A DNA stretch of 64,000 nt from Rhizobium sp. R635 (GCF_002211285.1 NZ_LOKX01000036.1:124001-188000), one strand, 5' to 3'. Positions 49,377 through 58,692 are shown, counted from the stretch's first letter. Numbers and translations: made by a program. The notes: generated by a model not told the origin, from the sequence alone.

Positions 49377-50651
49377 TCAGATCTTATAAATCCGCTTCCG
49401 CGTCCCCTCGAGCCGCGTGAGGATCGCCTTGCGCCGGTCGGGCTTAGCCATGAACTCCTGGAAACCGACGAGGCCGGCCTGGGCCATGTCCGGATCGCTG
49501 TCGCGGTCGTAATATTGCGAGGCGCCCTGCACCGTCTTCATCGTCTCCACGGCGACGTTGACGAGCGGGTCCTTGCTCGCAGGCAGGTCGTGGCGCGGCG
49601 GCACGTTGCCGCCCGGCTCCAGATAGGCGGCCAGGTTTTCCGGCTTGTAGAAATAGGCGAGGAAATCGCGCGCGCCCTGCTTGTTCTTCGCCTTGGCGGG
49701 AATATGGACCGAATTGACCGAGAATTCCTCGAAATGGCCGATCTTGGGATCGAGCACCGGGAAAGTCGCGTAGGCAAGCTGCGGCAGGTCGGCTTCGGTG
49801 AAGGCCGAGCGCAGGAAGGCGCCGAGGTTCATCATGCCGGCCTTCTTCTGCGCCAGAAGTGCTGCGGCCTCCTGCCAGCCGAAGGAGGTATGGTTCGGGG
49901 TGAAGAAGCCCTTTGAAATCATCGCCTCCCACTGGTCGAAGACGGGGGTCAGCGCCGGATCGAGATAGCTCATCTCGCCGTTCATCAGCGCCATGTGCCT
50001 GTCGAGCCCGTTGATGCGCAGGTTCATCTGGTCGAACCAGCCGGCCGCCGGCCACAATTCCTTGGTGCCCATCGCAACCGGGGTGATGCCCGCCGCCTTG
50101 CACTTGTCACCATAGGCCATGAAGTCCTCGGCGGTCTTCGGCACGGTCAGGCCGTATTGATCGAACACGTCCTTGCGGTAGAACATGCCCCAGAGCGTGC
50201 CGCCCGTGGGCAGGCCGTATTGCTTGCCGTCATCGGTGACGGCGCCGGCCGTCGCACCCAGCACGTCCTTGTATTTTTCCTTCTCGAAAAGGTCGGAAAT
50301 ATCGTCGAACAAGCCGCGCTTGACGAAGGCGCGCATGCGGTTTCCGGAAAACCAGAAGCAGATGTCGGGCGCGCCGGCGACGAGATAGTTGCGGATCGCC
50401 GTCTTGTGCGCCTCGTGGTCCATATTGTTGACGACCACGTTGACGCCGGCCTCCTTGCCGAAGCCCGCCGCGATCGATTTCAGCGCATCGAGCGCCGCAC
50501 CGTTGTTTTCCGAAGAGATGATCGTGACTTCCTGCGCCTGCGCGATCGCAGGCATCGGAAAGCTGCCCGTCACCGCCGCAGCGGAGACGAGGCCCGCTCC
50601 CTTGAGAAAGGTTCTGCGGGTGGTTGCAGGAAATTGCTTCGAATATGTCAT
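49377..50651 (-). CDS. Extracellular sugar-binding protein of the ABC importer, Tat-exported
   Basis: 424 residues from the ATG at 50651 (GGGAGGAATTCA upstream); the longer frame to 50753 has no ribosome site. The Tat signal TTRRTFLKGAGLVSAAAVTGSFPMPAIAQA (about 9-38) contains the twin arginines. The mature part is a class I/II sugar-binding protein (SBP family 1): VTIISSENNGAALDALKSIAAGFGKEAG and GLPTGGTLWGMFYRKDVFDQYGL. It delivers the sugar to the permeases. It is the first gene of the operon and its start faces the ROK gene; the palindrome at 50828-50844 lies 177 bases upstream. Confidence 0.92.
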   Translation of the reverse strand: MTYSKQFPATTRRTFLKGAGLVSAAAVTGSFPMPAIAQAQEVTIISSENNGAALDALKSIAAGFGKEAGVNVVVNNMDHEAHKTAIRNYLVAGAPDICFWFSGNRMRAFVKRGLFDDISDLFEKEKYKDVLGATAGAVTDDGKQYGLPTGGTLWGMFYRKDVFDQYGLTVPKTAEDFMAYGDKCKAAGITPVAMGTKELWPAAGWFDQMNLRINGLDRHMALMNGEMSYLDPALTPVFDQWEAMISKGFFTPNHTSFGWQEAAALLAQKKAGMMNLGAFLRSAFTEADLPQLAYATFPVLDPKIGHFEEFSVNSVHIPAKAKNKQGARDFLAYFYKPENLAAYLEPGGNVPPRHDLPASKDPLVNVAVETMKTVQGASQYYDRDSDPDMAQAGLVGFQEFMAKPDRRKAILTRLEGTRKRIYKI

Positions 50652-50827
50652 TGAATTCCTCCCGGTTGATCGATCAACACCGCCCTCTTCCAGCGGCTCC
50701 TCCTTGAAGCCCGCCCGATCAGGCGCTCGACATGCCGACCCTCCACGATGCAACGCCCCTAATCCGTTTGGCTCGTTCTGTTGATCGGCGGGCAGACTTA
50801 TGCATAAATCAAACCGACCCGCAATAA

Positions 50828-50844
50828 TTAATTTACAAAATTAA
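50828..50844. promoter_or_regulatory. 17-bp palindrome, probable ROK repressor operator
   Basis: TTAATTT aca AAATTAA: a perfect 7-bp inverted repeat with a 3-base centre, 10 bases before the GTG of the ROK gene. ROK/NagC/XylR regulators bind AT-rich palindromes of this size. Confidence 0.6.
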
Positions 50845-50854
50845 GGAATGCAAA

Positions 50855-52066
50855 GTGAAGCTGAAAGGCGACCAGACCACGGCGAGAGCCATGAACCGAC
50901 GCCTCATCCTCAACCTTCTCAGACGCGAAGGGCCGAGGAGCCGCGCCGATATCGCAACCGTGATCGGCTTGAGCCCCGCCGCCGTCACCTTCGTCGTCGC
51001 CGATCTCTTGGAAGAGGGTATCGTCACCGAGGGCAAGGCCGTGCCCGGCCCGGCCGGCCGCCGGCCGATCCCGGTCGAGATCAATTACGAGCATTCGCTC
51101 GCCGTCGGCTTCAAGCTGATGGTGGATTCGGTGGAGTGCGTGGCGACCGATCTCGCCACCAATCCCGTCGCCGCCATGCGCGTCGATCTGAAGGGCCACG
51201 ATCCGGATTATGTCGCCGATCTCCTGGCGGCCACCGTGCCCGAACTGGTGAAGCTCGCCGGCCGGCCGAAAGCCAAGCTCGCCGGCATCGGCATCTCCAT
51301 GCCCGGCGTCATCAACCACGAACAGACCGCCTGCGTGCGCAGCCACCGCTTCCAATGGGACAACGTTCCGCTGGCCTCGCTGCTGGCTGCCCGCGTCCAT
51401 GTGCCGGTCTGGCTGGAGGACGACACCAACGCCTACGCCATCGCCCAGCAGCTTTTCGGCCTCGGCCGCCAGCACCGCAACATGGCCGTGCTCGCCGTCG
51501 GCGTCGGCATCAGCTGTGCGCTTGTTATCGACGGCAAGCTCTATCGCGGCGCCAATGGTGCGGCCGGCAAATTCGGCCACACGCTGTTCGAAGAGAACGG
51601 CCGCCTCTGCGAATGCGGCAAGCGCGGCTGCCTGATGGCCTATCACTCCGAACTCTCGATGCTGCGCCGCTGGCGTGAAGCGACCGGCCGCGGCGAAGAA
51701 CTCGGCCTCCCCCAACTCTGCGAAGCCCTCGCCGCAGGCGACGCCACCGCCACCGCCCTCGTCGCCGCTTCCGGCCGCGGCATCGGCACGGCACTCGCCA
51801 ACCTCGTCAACATCACCGACCCCGAAGTCATCGTCGCCGGCGGCGAAGCCGTCTCCCTCGGCGATCCCTTCCTCACGCCCCTGCGCGAAGCCCTCGCCGC
51901 CCGAACCTTCCGCACCGCCCCACCGCTGCTGCCCGACTGGGAGGACAACTCCTGGGCAAGAGGTGCTGCGGCGCTGGTAACGCAGAAGATCTTCGACTTC
52001 GAGTCATCGGGCGGCGTGACGGATATTGCGACGCTTGGCGCGAGAGGCTCGACCTCGGCGGCTTGA
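50855..52066 (+). CDS. ROK-family transcriptional repressor of the sugar operon
   Basis: 403 residues, GTG start at 50855 with AAGGA 7 bases upstream. N-terminal winged HTH (about 10-70, NRRLILNLLRREGPRSRADIATVIGLSPAAVTFVVADLLEEGIV). The ROK sugar-binding/kinase-like domain (about 85-390) has the zinc motif CECGKRGC (about 250-257) with the upstream His of KFGHTLFEEN, and WLEDDTNAYAIAQQ (about 189-202). The DGTN-type residues and the active-site Asp (EDDTN) are kept, so sugar binding is likely; whether it phosphorylates is doubtful in HTH-bearing members. It is divergent from the importer operon and presumably represses it until the sugar is bound. Confidence 0.92.
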   Translation: MKLKGDQTTARAMNRRLILNLLRREGPRSRADIATVIGLSPAAVTFVVADLLEEGIVTEGKAVPGPAGRRPIPVEINYEHSLAVGFKLMVDSVECVATDLATNPVAAMRVDLKGHDPDYVADLLAATVPELVKLAGRPKAKLAGIGISMPGVINHEQTACVRSHRFQWDNVPLASLLAARVHVPVWLEDDTNAYAIAQQLFGLGRQHRNMAVLAVGVGISCALVIDGKLYRGANGAAGKFGHTLFEENGRLCECGKRGCLMAYHSELSMLRRWREATGRGEELGLPQLCEALAAGDATATALVAASGRGIGTALANLVNITDPEVIVAGGEAVSLGDPFLTPLREALAARTFRTAPPLLPDWEDNSWARGAAALVTQKIFDFESSGGVTDIATLGARGSTSAA

Positions 52067-52105
52067 TGAGAAGGCGACAGAGTTTCCCCCGACGGGTCCT
52101 ACCAA

Positions 52106-52274
52106 GCAGCCCCCTCATCCGCCTGCCGGCACCTTCTCCCCGCTGGGGAGAAGAGACTTGTGGCACTGCCGAATACACATCCAAACGACAGCGGTAAACT
52201 GGAAGCGAGGCGCTGCCACGAATCTCTTCTCCCCAGCGGGGAGAAGGTGCCGGCAGGCGGATGAGGGGGCCGCG
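52106..52274. repeat. Mosaic palindromic repeat, family B, copy 8
   Basis: agccccctcatccgcctgcc…ggcaggcggatgagggggc with the fourth spacer class (gacttgtggcactgccgaat…). The outer gtgccgtg end is missing on the left (tcctaccaagcagccccc) and altered on the right. Confidence 0.8.
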
Positions 52275-52353
52275 ATTGCCCCGTTGCAATTCACCTCCAC
52301 CCAACTACCTTTTTGGTATCAGGCCACTCAAGACAAACGACCGCGAGCAAACC

Positions 52354-52620
52354 ATGTGCCGAAACATAAAACCTCTGTTCAATTTCGACCCACCGGCGAC
52401 GGACGACGAGGTCCATGATGCCGCGCTCCAGTTCGTGCGCAAGCTCAGCGGAGCGACCAAGCCGTCGAAGCGCAATGAGGCCGCGTTCGAGCGCGCGGTC
52501 AGTTCGATCGCCGCCTGCGCCCGCGAACTGATCGATTCATTGGAGACCTCTCAACCACCTCGCGACCGCGAGGAAGTCGCGGCGAAGGCGCGGGCGAAAA
52601 ACGCGGTCCGGTTCGCCTGA
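52354..52620 (+). CDS. DUF2277 family protein
   Basis: 88 residues from the ATG at 52354. MCRNIKPLFNFDPPATDDEVHDAALQFVRKLSGATKPSKRNEAAFERAV matches the DUF2277 pattern throughout, ending PPRDREEVAAKARAKNAVRF. The family is small, helical and of unknown function, common in alphaproteobacteria and actinobacteria. It is monocistronic. Confidence 0.85.
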   Translation: MCRNIKPLFNFDPPATDDEVHDAALQFVRKLSGATKPSKRNEAAFERAVSSIAACARELIDSLETSQPPRDREEVAAKARAKNAVRFA

Positions 52621-52740
52621 CCCGCAGATACATTCGCTTACAAAAACCCAGATTTCCCGACACATGCCTGGTTCATTCATCGGCTGAAATGTCATCGCGG
52701 CCAACGAGCCGGCAATGGTCAGTTCAGGAAGGATGACACG

Positions 52741-53127
52741 ATGAAAATGATCCAGGCGATAACACTCGCCCTTCTCCTCGGCACGGCTGCGGCAGCGCAT
52801 GCGGAGCAGCCGCTGCAGCGCACCGATCTCGTCAGCGGCGATATCGACGTGCCCGGCCACGCAGCCGTGCAGGTGCGTGTCGATTTCGCGCCCGGCGTTC
52901 TCGCGCCGCGACACGCGCATCCGGGCGAAGAGATCGCCTACGTTCTGGAGGGCGTGCTGGAATACAAGCTCGACGGCCGGGAGCCGGTGATCCTCGAGGC
53001 CGGCCAGTCCCTGTTCATTCCCTCCGGCGTGGTGCATTCGGCCAGGAACGTCGGCGACGGCAAGGCATCCGAGCTGGCGACCTATGTCGTGCGCAAGGAC
53101 GAGGCGCTGGTCGTGCCCGCCAACTGA
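52741..53127 (+). CDS. Periplasmic cupin-domain protein
   Basis: 128 residues, ATG with AGGAAGG upstream. Signal peptide MKMIQAITLALLLGTAAAAHA. The single cupin has motif 1 PRHAHPGEEIAYVLEG (His, His, Glu, about 57-72) and motif 2 GQSLFIPSGVVHSARN (about 88-103). A metal-bound cupin in the periplasm with unknown substrate. A degraded copy of its 3' end lies at 54035-54115. Confidence 0.85.
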   Translation: MKMIQAITLALLLGTAAAAHAEQPLQRTDLVSGDIDVPGHAAVQVRVDFAPGVLAPRHAHPGEEIAYVLEGVLEYKLDGREPVILEAGQSLFIPSGVVHSARNVGDGKASELATYVVRKDEALVVPAN

Positions 53128-53139
53128 GCCTTGCACTCT

Positions 53140-53979
53140 CTAGAGATACTTTCGCAGGAAGGTGCGAACGCTGCCGATGGATTTTGCGGCGGCGTTCGGA
53201 TTGTATTTTTCGATATGACCCAGCACCCTCCTTCCGGCGCGGAATTCCGGGGCGTCGAAATTGTGGTAGGTGCCCTGATAGATGTTGAGCTCGATGGGCG
53301 CGCCATCGTCACCAAGGGAGGCGAGCCTTTTCCGGCATTGGTCGGCGGGGCTCCAATTGTCTCGATCGCCGGTCAAGATCAGGGTCGGCACCGTCGCCTC
53401 GCCCTGAGTTGCCGCGCAGCGCGGATAGTAGGCGACCGCCGCCTTGAACTTGCGGTCCATGAGCTGTTCGTTGCCTTGGATTTTCGTCCCGTCCAGCGTT
53501 ACGGTGCCGCCCGTCGAAAAACCCATCAAGGCGACGCGCCTGATATCGACGAAGCTCGCTTTCGACAGATAATCCAGGGCTCCATAGGCGTCGAAGACAC
53601 GATCGGGAAGAGAGCGCTGGCAGGCGTCCATGATGTTGCGGGTGGTGAAGCTGTCGACGATGAGCACGACGTAACCCCAGGAAACCAGCCGTTTCGGCCA
53701 AAGGTCTTTGACGCTCGAACGCATGCCCTCGCATCCATGCAGGAGAACGACTGCCGGGAAAGGGCCATCTCCCCGCGGGCGAGACACGTAACCGAGCAAT
53801 GGCGTCCCTTGCGGTTGAGGGAGAGTTTCCGCCTGTTCTTTCGCCTTGCGTATTCGAAAGGGGCTCAGCTTGACCGGCGCGCTTTCGAAGCGCACCAGTT
53901 CGTCGGCATAGAGCGGGCCAGCATGTGGCACGATGCCGAGACAGATGGCAAAACAGAAGCAAAATCTCGCGATTTGCAC
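53140..53979 (-). CDS. Secreted dienelactone-hydrolase-family protein
   Basis: 279 residues, GTG start (GAGGGTAGTTCA upstream). The signal peptide is about residues 1-26. Alpha/beta-hydrolase: oxyanion region FPAVVLLHGCEGM (about 73-85), nucleophile Ser in LMGFSTGG (about 151-158), Asp in LTGDRDNWSPADQC (about 203-216) and His in YQGTYHNFDAPEF (about 236-248). Hydrolyses ester or lactone bonds in the periplasm; the substrate is unknown. Convergent with the cupin gene 12 bp away. Confidence 0.85.
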   Translation of the reverse strand: MQIARFCFCFAICLGIVPHAGPLYADELVRFESAPVKLSPFRIRKAKEQAETLPQPQGTPLLGYVSRPRGDGPFPAVVLLHGCEGMRSSVKDLWPKRLVSWGYVVLIVDSFTTRNIMDACQRSLPDRVFDAYGALDYLSKASFVDIRRVALMGFSTGGTVTLDGTKIQGNEQLMDRKFKAAVAYYPRCAATQGEATVPTLILTGDRDNWSPADQCRKRLASLGDDGAPIELNIYQGTYHNFDAPEFRAGRRVLGHIEKYNPNAAAKSIGSVRTFLRKYL

Positions 53980-54034
53980 TGAACTACCCTCGACCGGATT
54001 GTATCACGTGGCGAGCGGACTTGCGTTCGGCATC

Positions 54035-54115
54035 GCCTCGAGGCAGGTTAGCCGAATATCGGCAAATGCGCCATCGGCTGGCGACTTATGTCGTGCGCAA
54101 GGGCGAGGCGTTGCC
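54035..54115 (+). pseudogene. Degraded fragment of a cupin gene (duplicate of the 52741 gene 3' end)
   Basis: tggcgacttatgtcgtgcgc followed by aagggcgaggcg at 54074-54106 matches 53080-53112 of the intact cupin gene (ctggcgacctatgtcgtgcg, caaggacgaggcg). The preceding cctcgaggcaggtta matches cctcgaggccggcca. The part between has been deleted. No start codon and no cupin motif remain. Confidence 0.55.
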
Positions 54116-54153
54116 AAGTGAGGCTGCGTCGGAGGGTGTCGCGACCTGCGAAG

Positions 54154-54374
54154 GTGTGCCGTGTGGCCCCCTCATCCGACTCTTCGGGCTACCTTCTCCC
54201 CGCTGGGGAGAAGGGACTTGCGGCACTGCCGCATTCACATTCAAGCGACGGTAGATCGAAAGCTGGACGCCGCCACGAAATCTCTTCTCCCCAGCGGGGG
54301 TCCGAAGGACGGGTGAGACCCGTGGCTCACCCAGGTCGGTGGCGGCAGCCGGATGAGGGGGCCTCGCGGCACAC
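54154..54374. repeat. Mosaic palindromic repeat, family B, copy 9
   Basis: gtgccgtgtggccccctcat / atgagggggcctcgcggcac. Spacer class as copy 8 (gacttgcggcactgccgcat…). The right arm carries the extension gtccgaaggacgggtgagac. Confidence 0.85.
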
Positions 54375-54417
54375 CCTACCCTATCTCAACTCACGCCACG
54401 CGACAGGTCATACACCC

Positions 54418-56049
54418 TCAAAACTCATCCCACTGCCCGCTCGCCAGCGCCGCATTGCCCTGCGTCGGATACGCCCTGGCCACCTTTGCCCGGAGATCGC
54501 GCGCCGGAGAGCCGGTTTCCGCCGGCCTTGCCGGCGCCGGTCTGCGGAATGCGCTTGTCTTGTCGATGTTGAATTCGGCGAGCATGGCGGCGATCCGGCT
54601 GATCTCGCGCACCAGCGCGTGGCTTGCAGCGGTGGATTCCTCCACCATGGCGGCGTTCTTCTGGGTGCCCTGGTCCATGGCGTTGACGGCCATGTTGATC
54701 TCGGCGAGCGCGGTCGCCTGTTCGCGCGCGGCCTCGACGATCGAGCCGATGTGGCGGTCGATCTCCTTGACCTCGTCGACGATGACGCTCAGCGCCTCGC
54801 CCGTCTCGCCGACCAGCGAAACGCCCGTCTTCACGTGCTCGCCTGATGTGTTGATCAGTTCCTTGATCTCCTTTGCCGCCTTGGCCGAGCGCTGGGCGAG
54901 CTCGCGCACTTCCTGGGCGACGACGGCAAAGCCCTTGCCGGCCTCGCCGGCGCGCGCGGCTTCCACGCCGGCATTCAGCGCCAGCAGGTTGGTCTGGAAG
55001 GCGATCTCGTCGATCACGCCGATGATGCTGGATATTTCGCGCGAGGAACTGTCGATCGCGCCCATCGCGGTGACCGCCCGCTCGACGATCTGGCCGGATT
55101 TTTCCGCGCCCGTGCGCGCCCTTGCGACCAACTGGCCCGCCTCTTCCGCGCGCCGGCTGGAATCCTTGACTGTCGTGGTGATCTCTTCGAGTGCGGCTGC
55201 CGTCTCCTCGATGGAGGCCGCCTGCTGCTCCGTGCGCTTGGCAAGGTCGTCGGCGGCCGAGCGGATCTCCTGCGAGCCGGCATTGATCTGCGAAGCGGCG
55301 CCATCGATCTCGCGGATCGTGCCCGTCAACTGCTCCAGCGCATGGTTGAAATCATCGCGCAGCCGGTGATAGGCGGCGGGCAGCTCGTCGGTGATGCGGT
55401 AGCTGATATCCTTGGCGACGATGGCGGCCATCGCCTTGCCGAAACAGTCGCTGACCAGCTTCTGTTCGCTGGCAATCGCGTCGGCCTGCGCCTTCTGCTT
55501 GGCGACCTCGGCCTCGTCGATATAGACCGAAATGGCAAGATCCATATCGAGCATCGCGGCCTTGACCAGGCTTGCCAGCGCCTTGCCGAACTCCGCCGGT
55601 TTCATCGTCTTGCGGGAGAACATCCCCTGCGGAAACATCTCCTCGACCGCGCTCCGGATCAGGTGATCGACGATGATCGCGTAGCCGCCGATATACCACC
55701 TCGGCTCCAGGCCGATGCGCGCATGAACGGTGCCGATGGTGCGGACCTTGCCGACATAATCCTCGCTGAAATTGCCGTCCGAAATATTGGCCCAATGCCC
55801 CATCTGGGCGCCCTTGGCCCGGGCGATGTGCTCGTCGGAGGAAAAGAAGCGCTTGACCTCGGGGCTGTTGCGCAGCTGCGCATAGAACTTGTCGAGACCA
55901 CGCGGCAGCTCGCGCTCGATCAGCGCTTTCAGCGAACGGATGCCGGCGCGCCCCTGCTCGTCGAGCTCCATGAATTCGAGGCGGCGCTCGATATTCTGGT
56001 TTTTCGACTGAGCCTGATCACCCCTATGCGCATGGGAAAAGTTCTGCAT
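54418..56049 (-). CDS. Globin-coupled methyl-accepting chemotaxis protein (HemAT-like)
   Basis: 543 residues, ATG with AGAGGGATTC upstream. The N-terminal protoglobin domain (about 22-185) has the proximal haem His109 in [22 protein letters not shown] helical linker follows, then the MCP signalling domain (about 265-500) with the tip [36 protein letters not shown]. There is no membrane span. The C-terminal QWDEF is an xWxxF-type tether. Such receptors bind O2 through haem and steer aerotaxis via CheA/CheW. The signalling domain is closely similar to that of the receptor at 19095. Confidence 0.93.
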   Translation of the reverse strand: MQNFSHAHRGDQAQSKNQNIERRLEFMELDEQGRAGIRSLKALIERELPRGLDKFYAQLRNSPEVKRFFSSDEHIARAKGAQMGHWANISDGNFSEDYVGKVRTIGTVHARIGLEPRWYIGGYAIIVDHLIRSAVEEMFPQGMFSRKTMKPAEFGKALASLVKAAMLDMDLAISVYIDEAEVAKQKAQADAIASEQKLVSDCFGKAMAAIVAKDISYRITDELPAAYHRLRDDFNHALEQLTGTIREIDGAASQINAGSQEIRSAADDLAKRTEQQAASIEETAAALEEITTTVKDSSRRAEEAGQLVARARTGAEKSGQIVERAVTAMGAIDSSSREISSIIGVIDEIAFQTNLLALNAGVEAARAGEAGKGFAVVAQEVRELAQRSAKAAKEIKELINTSGEHVKTGVSLVGETGEALSVIVDEVKEIDRHIGSIVEAAREQATALAEINMAVNAMDQGTQKNAAMVEESTAASHALVREISRIAAMLAEFNIDKTSAFRRPAPARPAETGSPARDLRAKVARAYPTQGNAALASGQWDEF

Positions 56050-56340
56050 GAATCCCTCTTGAAACAGAATTTCTCGAACGATGCGGCGCGGGCTCCAGCT
56101 TCCAATCCAGTGCCCGCGCCTCTCGAACTAAAGTCGAATTGATGGCCGCATGGTTGACAAAGGGTAAACGGCCTTGGCAGACCGCAATGATGCGGCGCTA
56201 AATGGATAGAAGTGCGGGTTTTGGATGCCGCCTCGATGTAAGTGTGGCCGCGATAGCGGACGAGTGTCCGGCCTCGTGGATGGCGACGTTTTTGGGATTC
56301 AACGGCTTAAGTCCATGCCAGCAACGCGTCGTTCGATGTG

Positions 56341-56385
56341 CGTGCGGCCCCGAAGGGTCGGATGAGGGGGCCACACGGCACGCCC
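56341..56385. repeat. Solo right arm of family-B repeat, copy 10
   Basis: ccccgaagggtcggatgagg, then gggccacacggcac; no left arm or spacer is present. It lies in the gap 56050-56532, which otherwise holds the chemoreceptor promoter (56050-56160) and nothing recognised. Confidence 0.6.
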
Positions 56386-56532
56386 TTCTTAATTCGAGGA
56401 GCGCAAGATCAATCAAAACCCACCACTTCCCCGTGCCATCCCCTTGCCGCGCACGCAGCAGCCGCCTATCCTCCGGCCGGCGGTCGCGCCCCATGTCAGG
56501 GGCTGCATTTGGGGAACCGCAAGGATTTGACG

Positions 56533-57963
56533 ATGCTTCGCATATTGACCGGATTTTTCAGCCTTCTTTACTTGTCCTGCCTCGCCTCGCCGGCTCTTGC
56601 CGCGGATAAATTCTGCCAGCAGAGGGAAACGATTCTCGCCTTCAGCGACATCGTGCTCAATGGCCACGACGCCTTGCCGCCGGCGGCCGTGGATAAGTAC
56701 GGCCCCGAGGCGGCCTATCTCAAGATCCGCTATGCGGGGCTTGGCAATGAGGAAACCCGCATCCTGCTCGCCGCAGTGCTTCAACGGAGTCCCAGTTCTC
56801 AGGCTGCGGACGACCTCGTCTCTGCCTGGTATCTCCATCGCTTCGGTCACAAGGCGTTCCGTGGCGCGGCCAGCGCCGAAAAATTCGATGAAATGATGTC
56901 GGGGCTTCGCATATCGGGCATCCGCGCGCTGCTGCTGGACGGTGGCGAAGATCTGCTGACGAAGCGGCTCGCTGCCTTTCCCTTCATACCGCTCGACACC
57001 ACGGCCGGCGCATTCACCAAAGGCGGCGGCGTGATTTCGGCGTCGATCGTCGATCAGTCGGACGAATTCAAGGAGAAGATCGTCCGCACGGCGGAAGCCA
57101 ACGGTGTGCCCGACATAGCAAACTATCTGGCAGCGAGCGAAAACGACCTTTCGGCATGGGACCGCTTCATTGCCCGCGGCAGCACGAAAGGCAGTAAGGT
57201 TCGGCCGGATTTCGATGCCAATTTTGCGCGAGCCATGGTCGGGCATCCCAGAGTGAGTGGGAAAAGCCCGGAGCAGGAACAACTCCAGCATATCTTCATC
57301 GGAATGGCGTTCGAACCCGAGGAAAGCTTTTTGGAGAGCGTGACTGTGGTCGACGGTGAGTACAAGATCGGCGCTCTCGTTGCTCAAAGGCTGACGCAGC
57401 AAATCCAGAGCGGCGCGATCCAGAGAAGCGGCACGATGGATGCCGGCTGGCTCTTTGGCTATCGAACCGCCATCGATCTTGCCGGGCGATCGCAAATCGA
57501 GACCAATCTGGAGAAGAGAGCTTATTACGGCAAACGTTACGTCGGGACATCAGGTGCCTTCACCATCCGCGACGTCATAGATCGCCTGCTCGCCGTCGAG
57601 GCTCTGCAGCCTTACGTGACGGGCAAGGCGGATGCCGTGCCACCCAGACCCGAGGACTTATCCAACAAGATCAACTGGCCGCGCTGGACCGAGATGGCGA
57701 CCAAGGTGCGCGATGACGCCATCTCGCCGATTCTCGCCGCCGATCTCGAAACCTTCGGCATCGTGACCGAACTACTCTTCGCCAAAGGCGATCAGGAGGC
57801 CTTGCGAGCCTTTATACGGCAGGCCCCGAGCGGTGAAGCCCGCCTCTCCGTCGCCAATGATTTCGCCATGCGCCTCGACCGCGCCTGCGCCGCCTATCTC
57901 TACCATCCGGGCGAAGCCTTCACGCTCAACGGCCGGCCGATCTTCAAGTTCGATACGGAGTGA
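56533..57963 (+). CDS. Periplasmic hypothetical protein
   Basis: 476 residues from the ATG at 56533 with AAGGATTTGACG upstream. Signal peptide about 1-23 (MLRILTGFFSLLYLSCLASPALA). The mature protein is mostly helical with no recognised domain. Features that can be seen: LPPAAVDKYGPEAAYLKIRYAGLGNEETRILLAAVLQRSPSS (about 45-86), a central RLAAFPFIPLDTTAGAFTKGGG, and a Cys only at the N-terminus (DKFCQQR) and C-terminus (LDRACAAYLYHPGEAF). It is followed by the exonuclease gene 62 bp later. Confidence 0.6.
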   Translation: MLRILTGFFSLLYLSCLASPALAADKFCQQRETILAFSDIVLNGHDALPPAAVDKYGPEAAYLKIRYAGLGNEETRILLAAVLQRSPSSQAADDLVSAWYLHRFGHKAFRGAASAEKFDEMMSGLRISGIRALLLDGGEDLLTKRLAAFPFIPLDTTAGAFTKGGGVISASIVDQSDEFKEKIVRTAEANGVPDIANYLAASENDLSAWDRFIARGSTKGSKVRPDFDANFARAMVGHPRVSGKSPEQEQLQHIFIGMAFEPEESFLESVTVVDGEYKIGALVAQRLTQQIQSGAIQRSGTMDAGWLFGYRTAIDLAGRSQIETNLEKRAYYGKRYVGTSGAFTIRDVIDRLLAVEALQPYVTGKADAVPPRPEDLSNKINWPRWTEMATKVRDDAISPILAADLETFGIVTELLFAKGDQEALRAFIRQAPSGEARLSVANDFAMRLDRACAAYLYHPGEAFTLNGRPIFKFDTE

Positions 57964-58025
57964 GACGCGATAAAAATCAGCGCCACAATGGCCGCATTGG
58001 ACAGTCCGTTTGGGAGCCGCAGACA

Positions 58026-58640
58026 ATGAAAACCGCCATCATATTCGACTGTGAATTTCTCTGCCTTGAAGGCTCGCAGCGCCGGTTCTGGTGTGGGGCG
58101 CATGATCCCGATCCGGTCATCGCTGAGATCGGCGCCGTCAAGCTCGGCCTCGAAGGCGAATTCCCGATTCTCGATACGCACAAATCCTATATCAAGGCGG
58201 TCGACCGCTTCGGCGGACGGTATCCGCTCGATCCCTACTTCACCGATCTCACCGGCATTACCGAGGCGGATATCGAGGCTCATGGCGTTGCCTTGCAGGA
58301 GGCGCTTTCCGCTGTCGACAGCTTCTCGGGCGGCGCCCGCTTCTGGTCCTGGGGCAAGGACGAGATGAACATGATGGCGATCAGCTGCTATGTCGCCGGC
58401 ATCGAGCCGCCCATCCCGGCCCGCCGCTTCGACAACGCCGTCAAGCTGCTCCTTGCCGCCGGCATGCCGATCGAGGATCTGGCAAAAACGCGGAGCAGCA
58501 AACTCGCCGACTATTACGGCGTCGAACATCCCCCATTCCAGGCGCATGACGGTCTCGATGATGCTCTGTCGATATCATACACGCTGCAGCATCTGATGCG
58601 GATCGGGAAACTGGATCCCGAGCTTTTCGACCGGCCCTGA
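58026..58640 (+). CDS. DEDD-type 3'-5' exonuclease
   Basis: 204 residues from the ATG at 58026. RNase H-fold exonuclease: motif I FDCEFLCLEG (Asp9, Glu11), IGAVKLG, HKSYIKAVDRFGGRYPLDPYFTDLTGIT (about 45-76; TGIT is typical of the DnaQ group), WGKDEMNMM (motif II Asp about 113) and AHDGLDDALSISYTLQHL (motif III His/Asp about 178-183). Degrades single-stranded DNA or RNA from the 3' end in the cytosol, in a repair, editing or RNA-turnover role. The upstream periplasmic gene is probably unrelated. Confidence 0.85.
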   Translation: MKTAIIFDCEFLCLEGSQRRFWCGAHDPDPVIAEIGAVKLGLEGEFPILDTHKSYIKAVDRFGGRYPLDPYFTDLTGITEADIEAHGVALQEALSAVDSFSGGARFWSWGKDEMNMMAISCYVAGIEPPIPARRFDNAVKLLLAAGMPIEDLAKTRSSKLADYYGVEHPPFQAHDGLDDALSISYTLQHLMRIGKLDPELFDRP

Positions 58641-58692
58641 GGGCCAAAGCTCTAAAGCAGTGCCCGACGAAATGACAGGCACCGCTTCTCCC

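Noticed and set aside
13464-54374. Family-B repeats considered as a CRISPR array
   Set aside because: They are dispersed palindromes 150-220 bp long, not regularly spaced short direct repeats.
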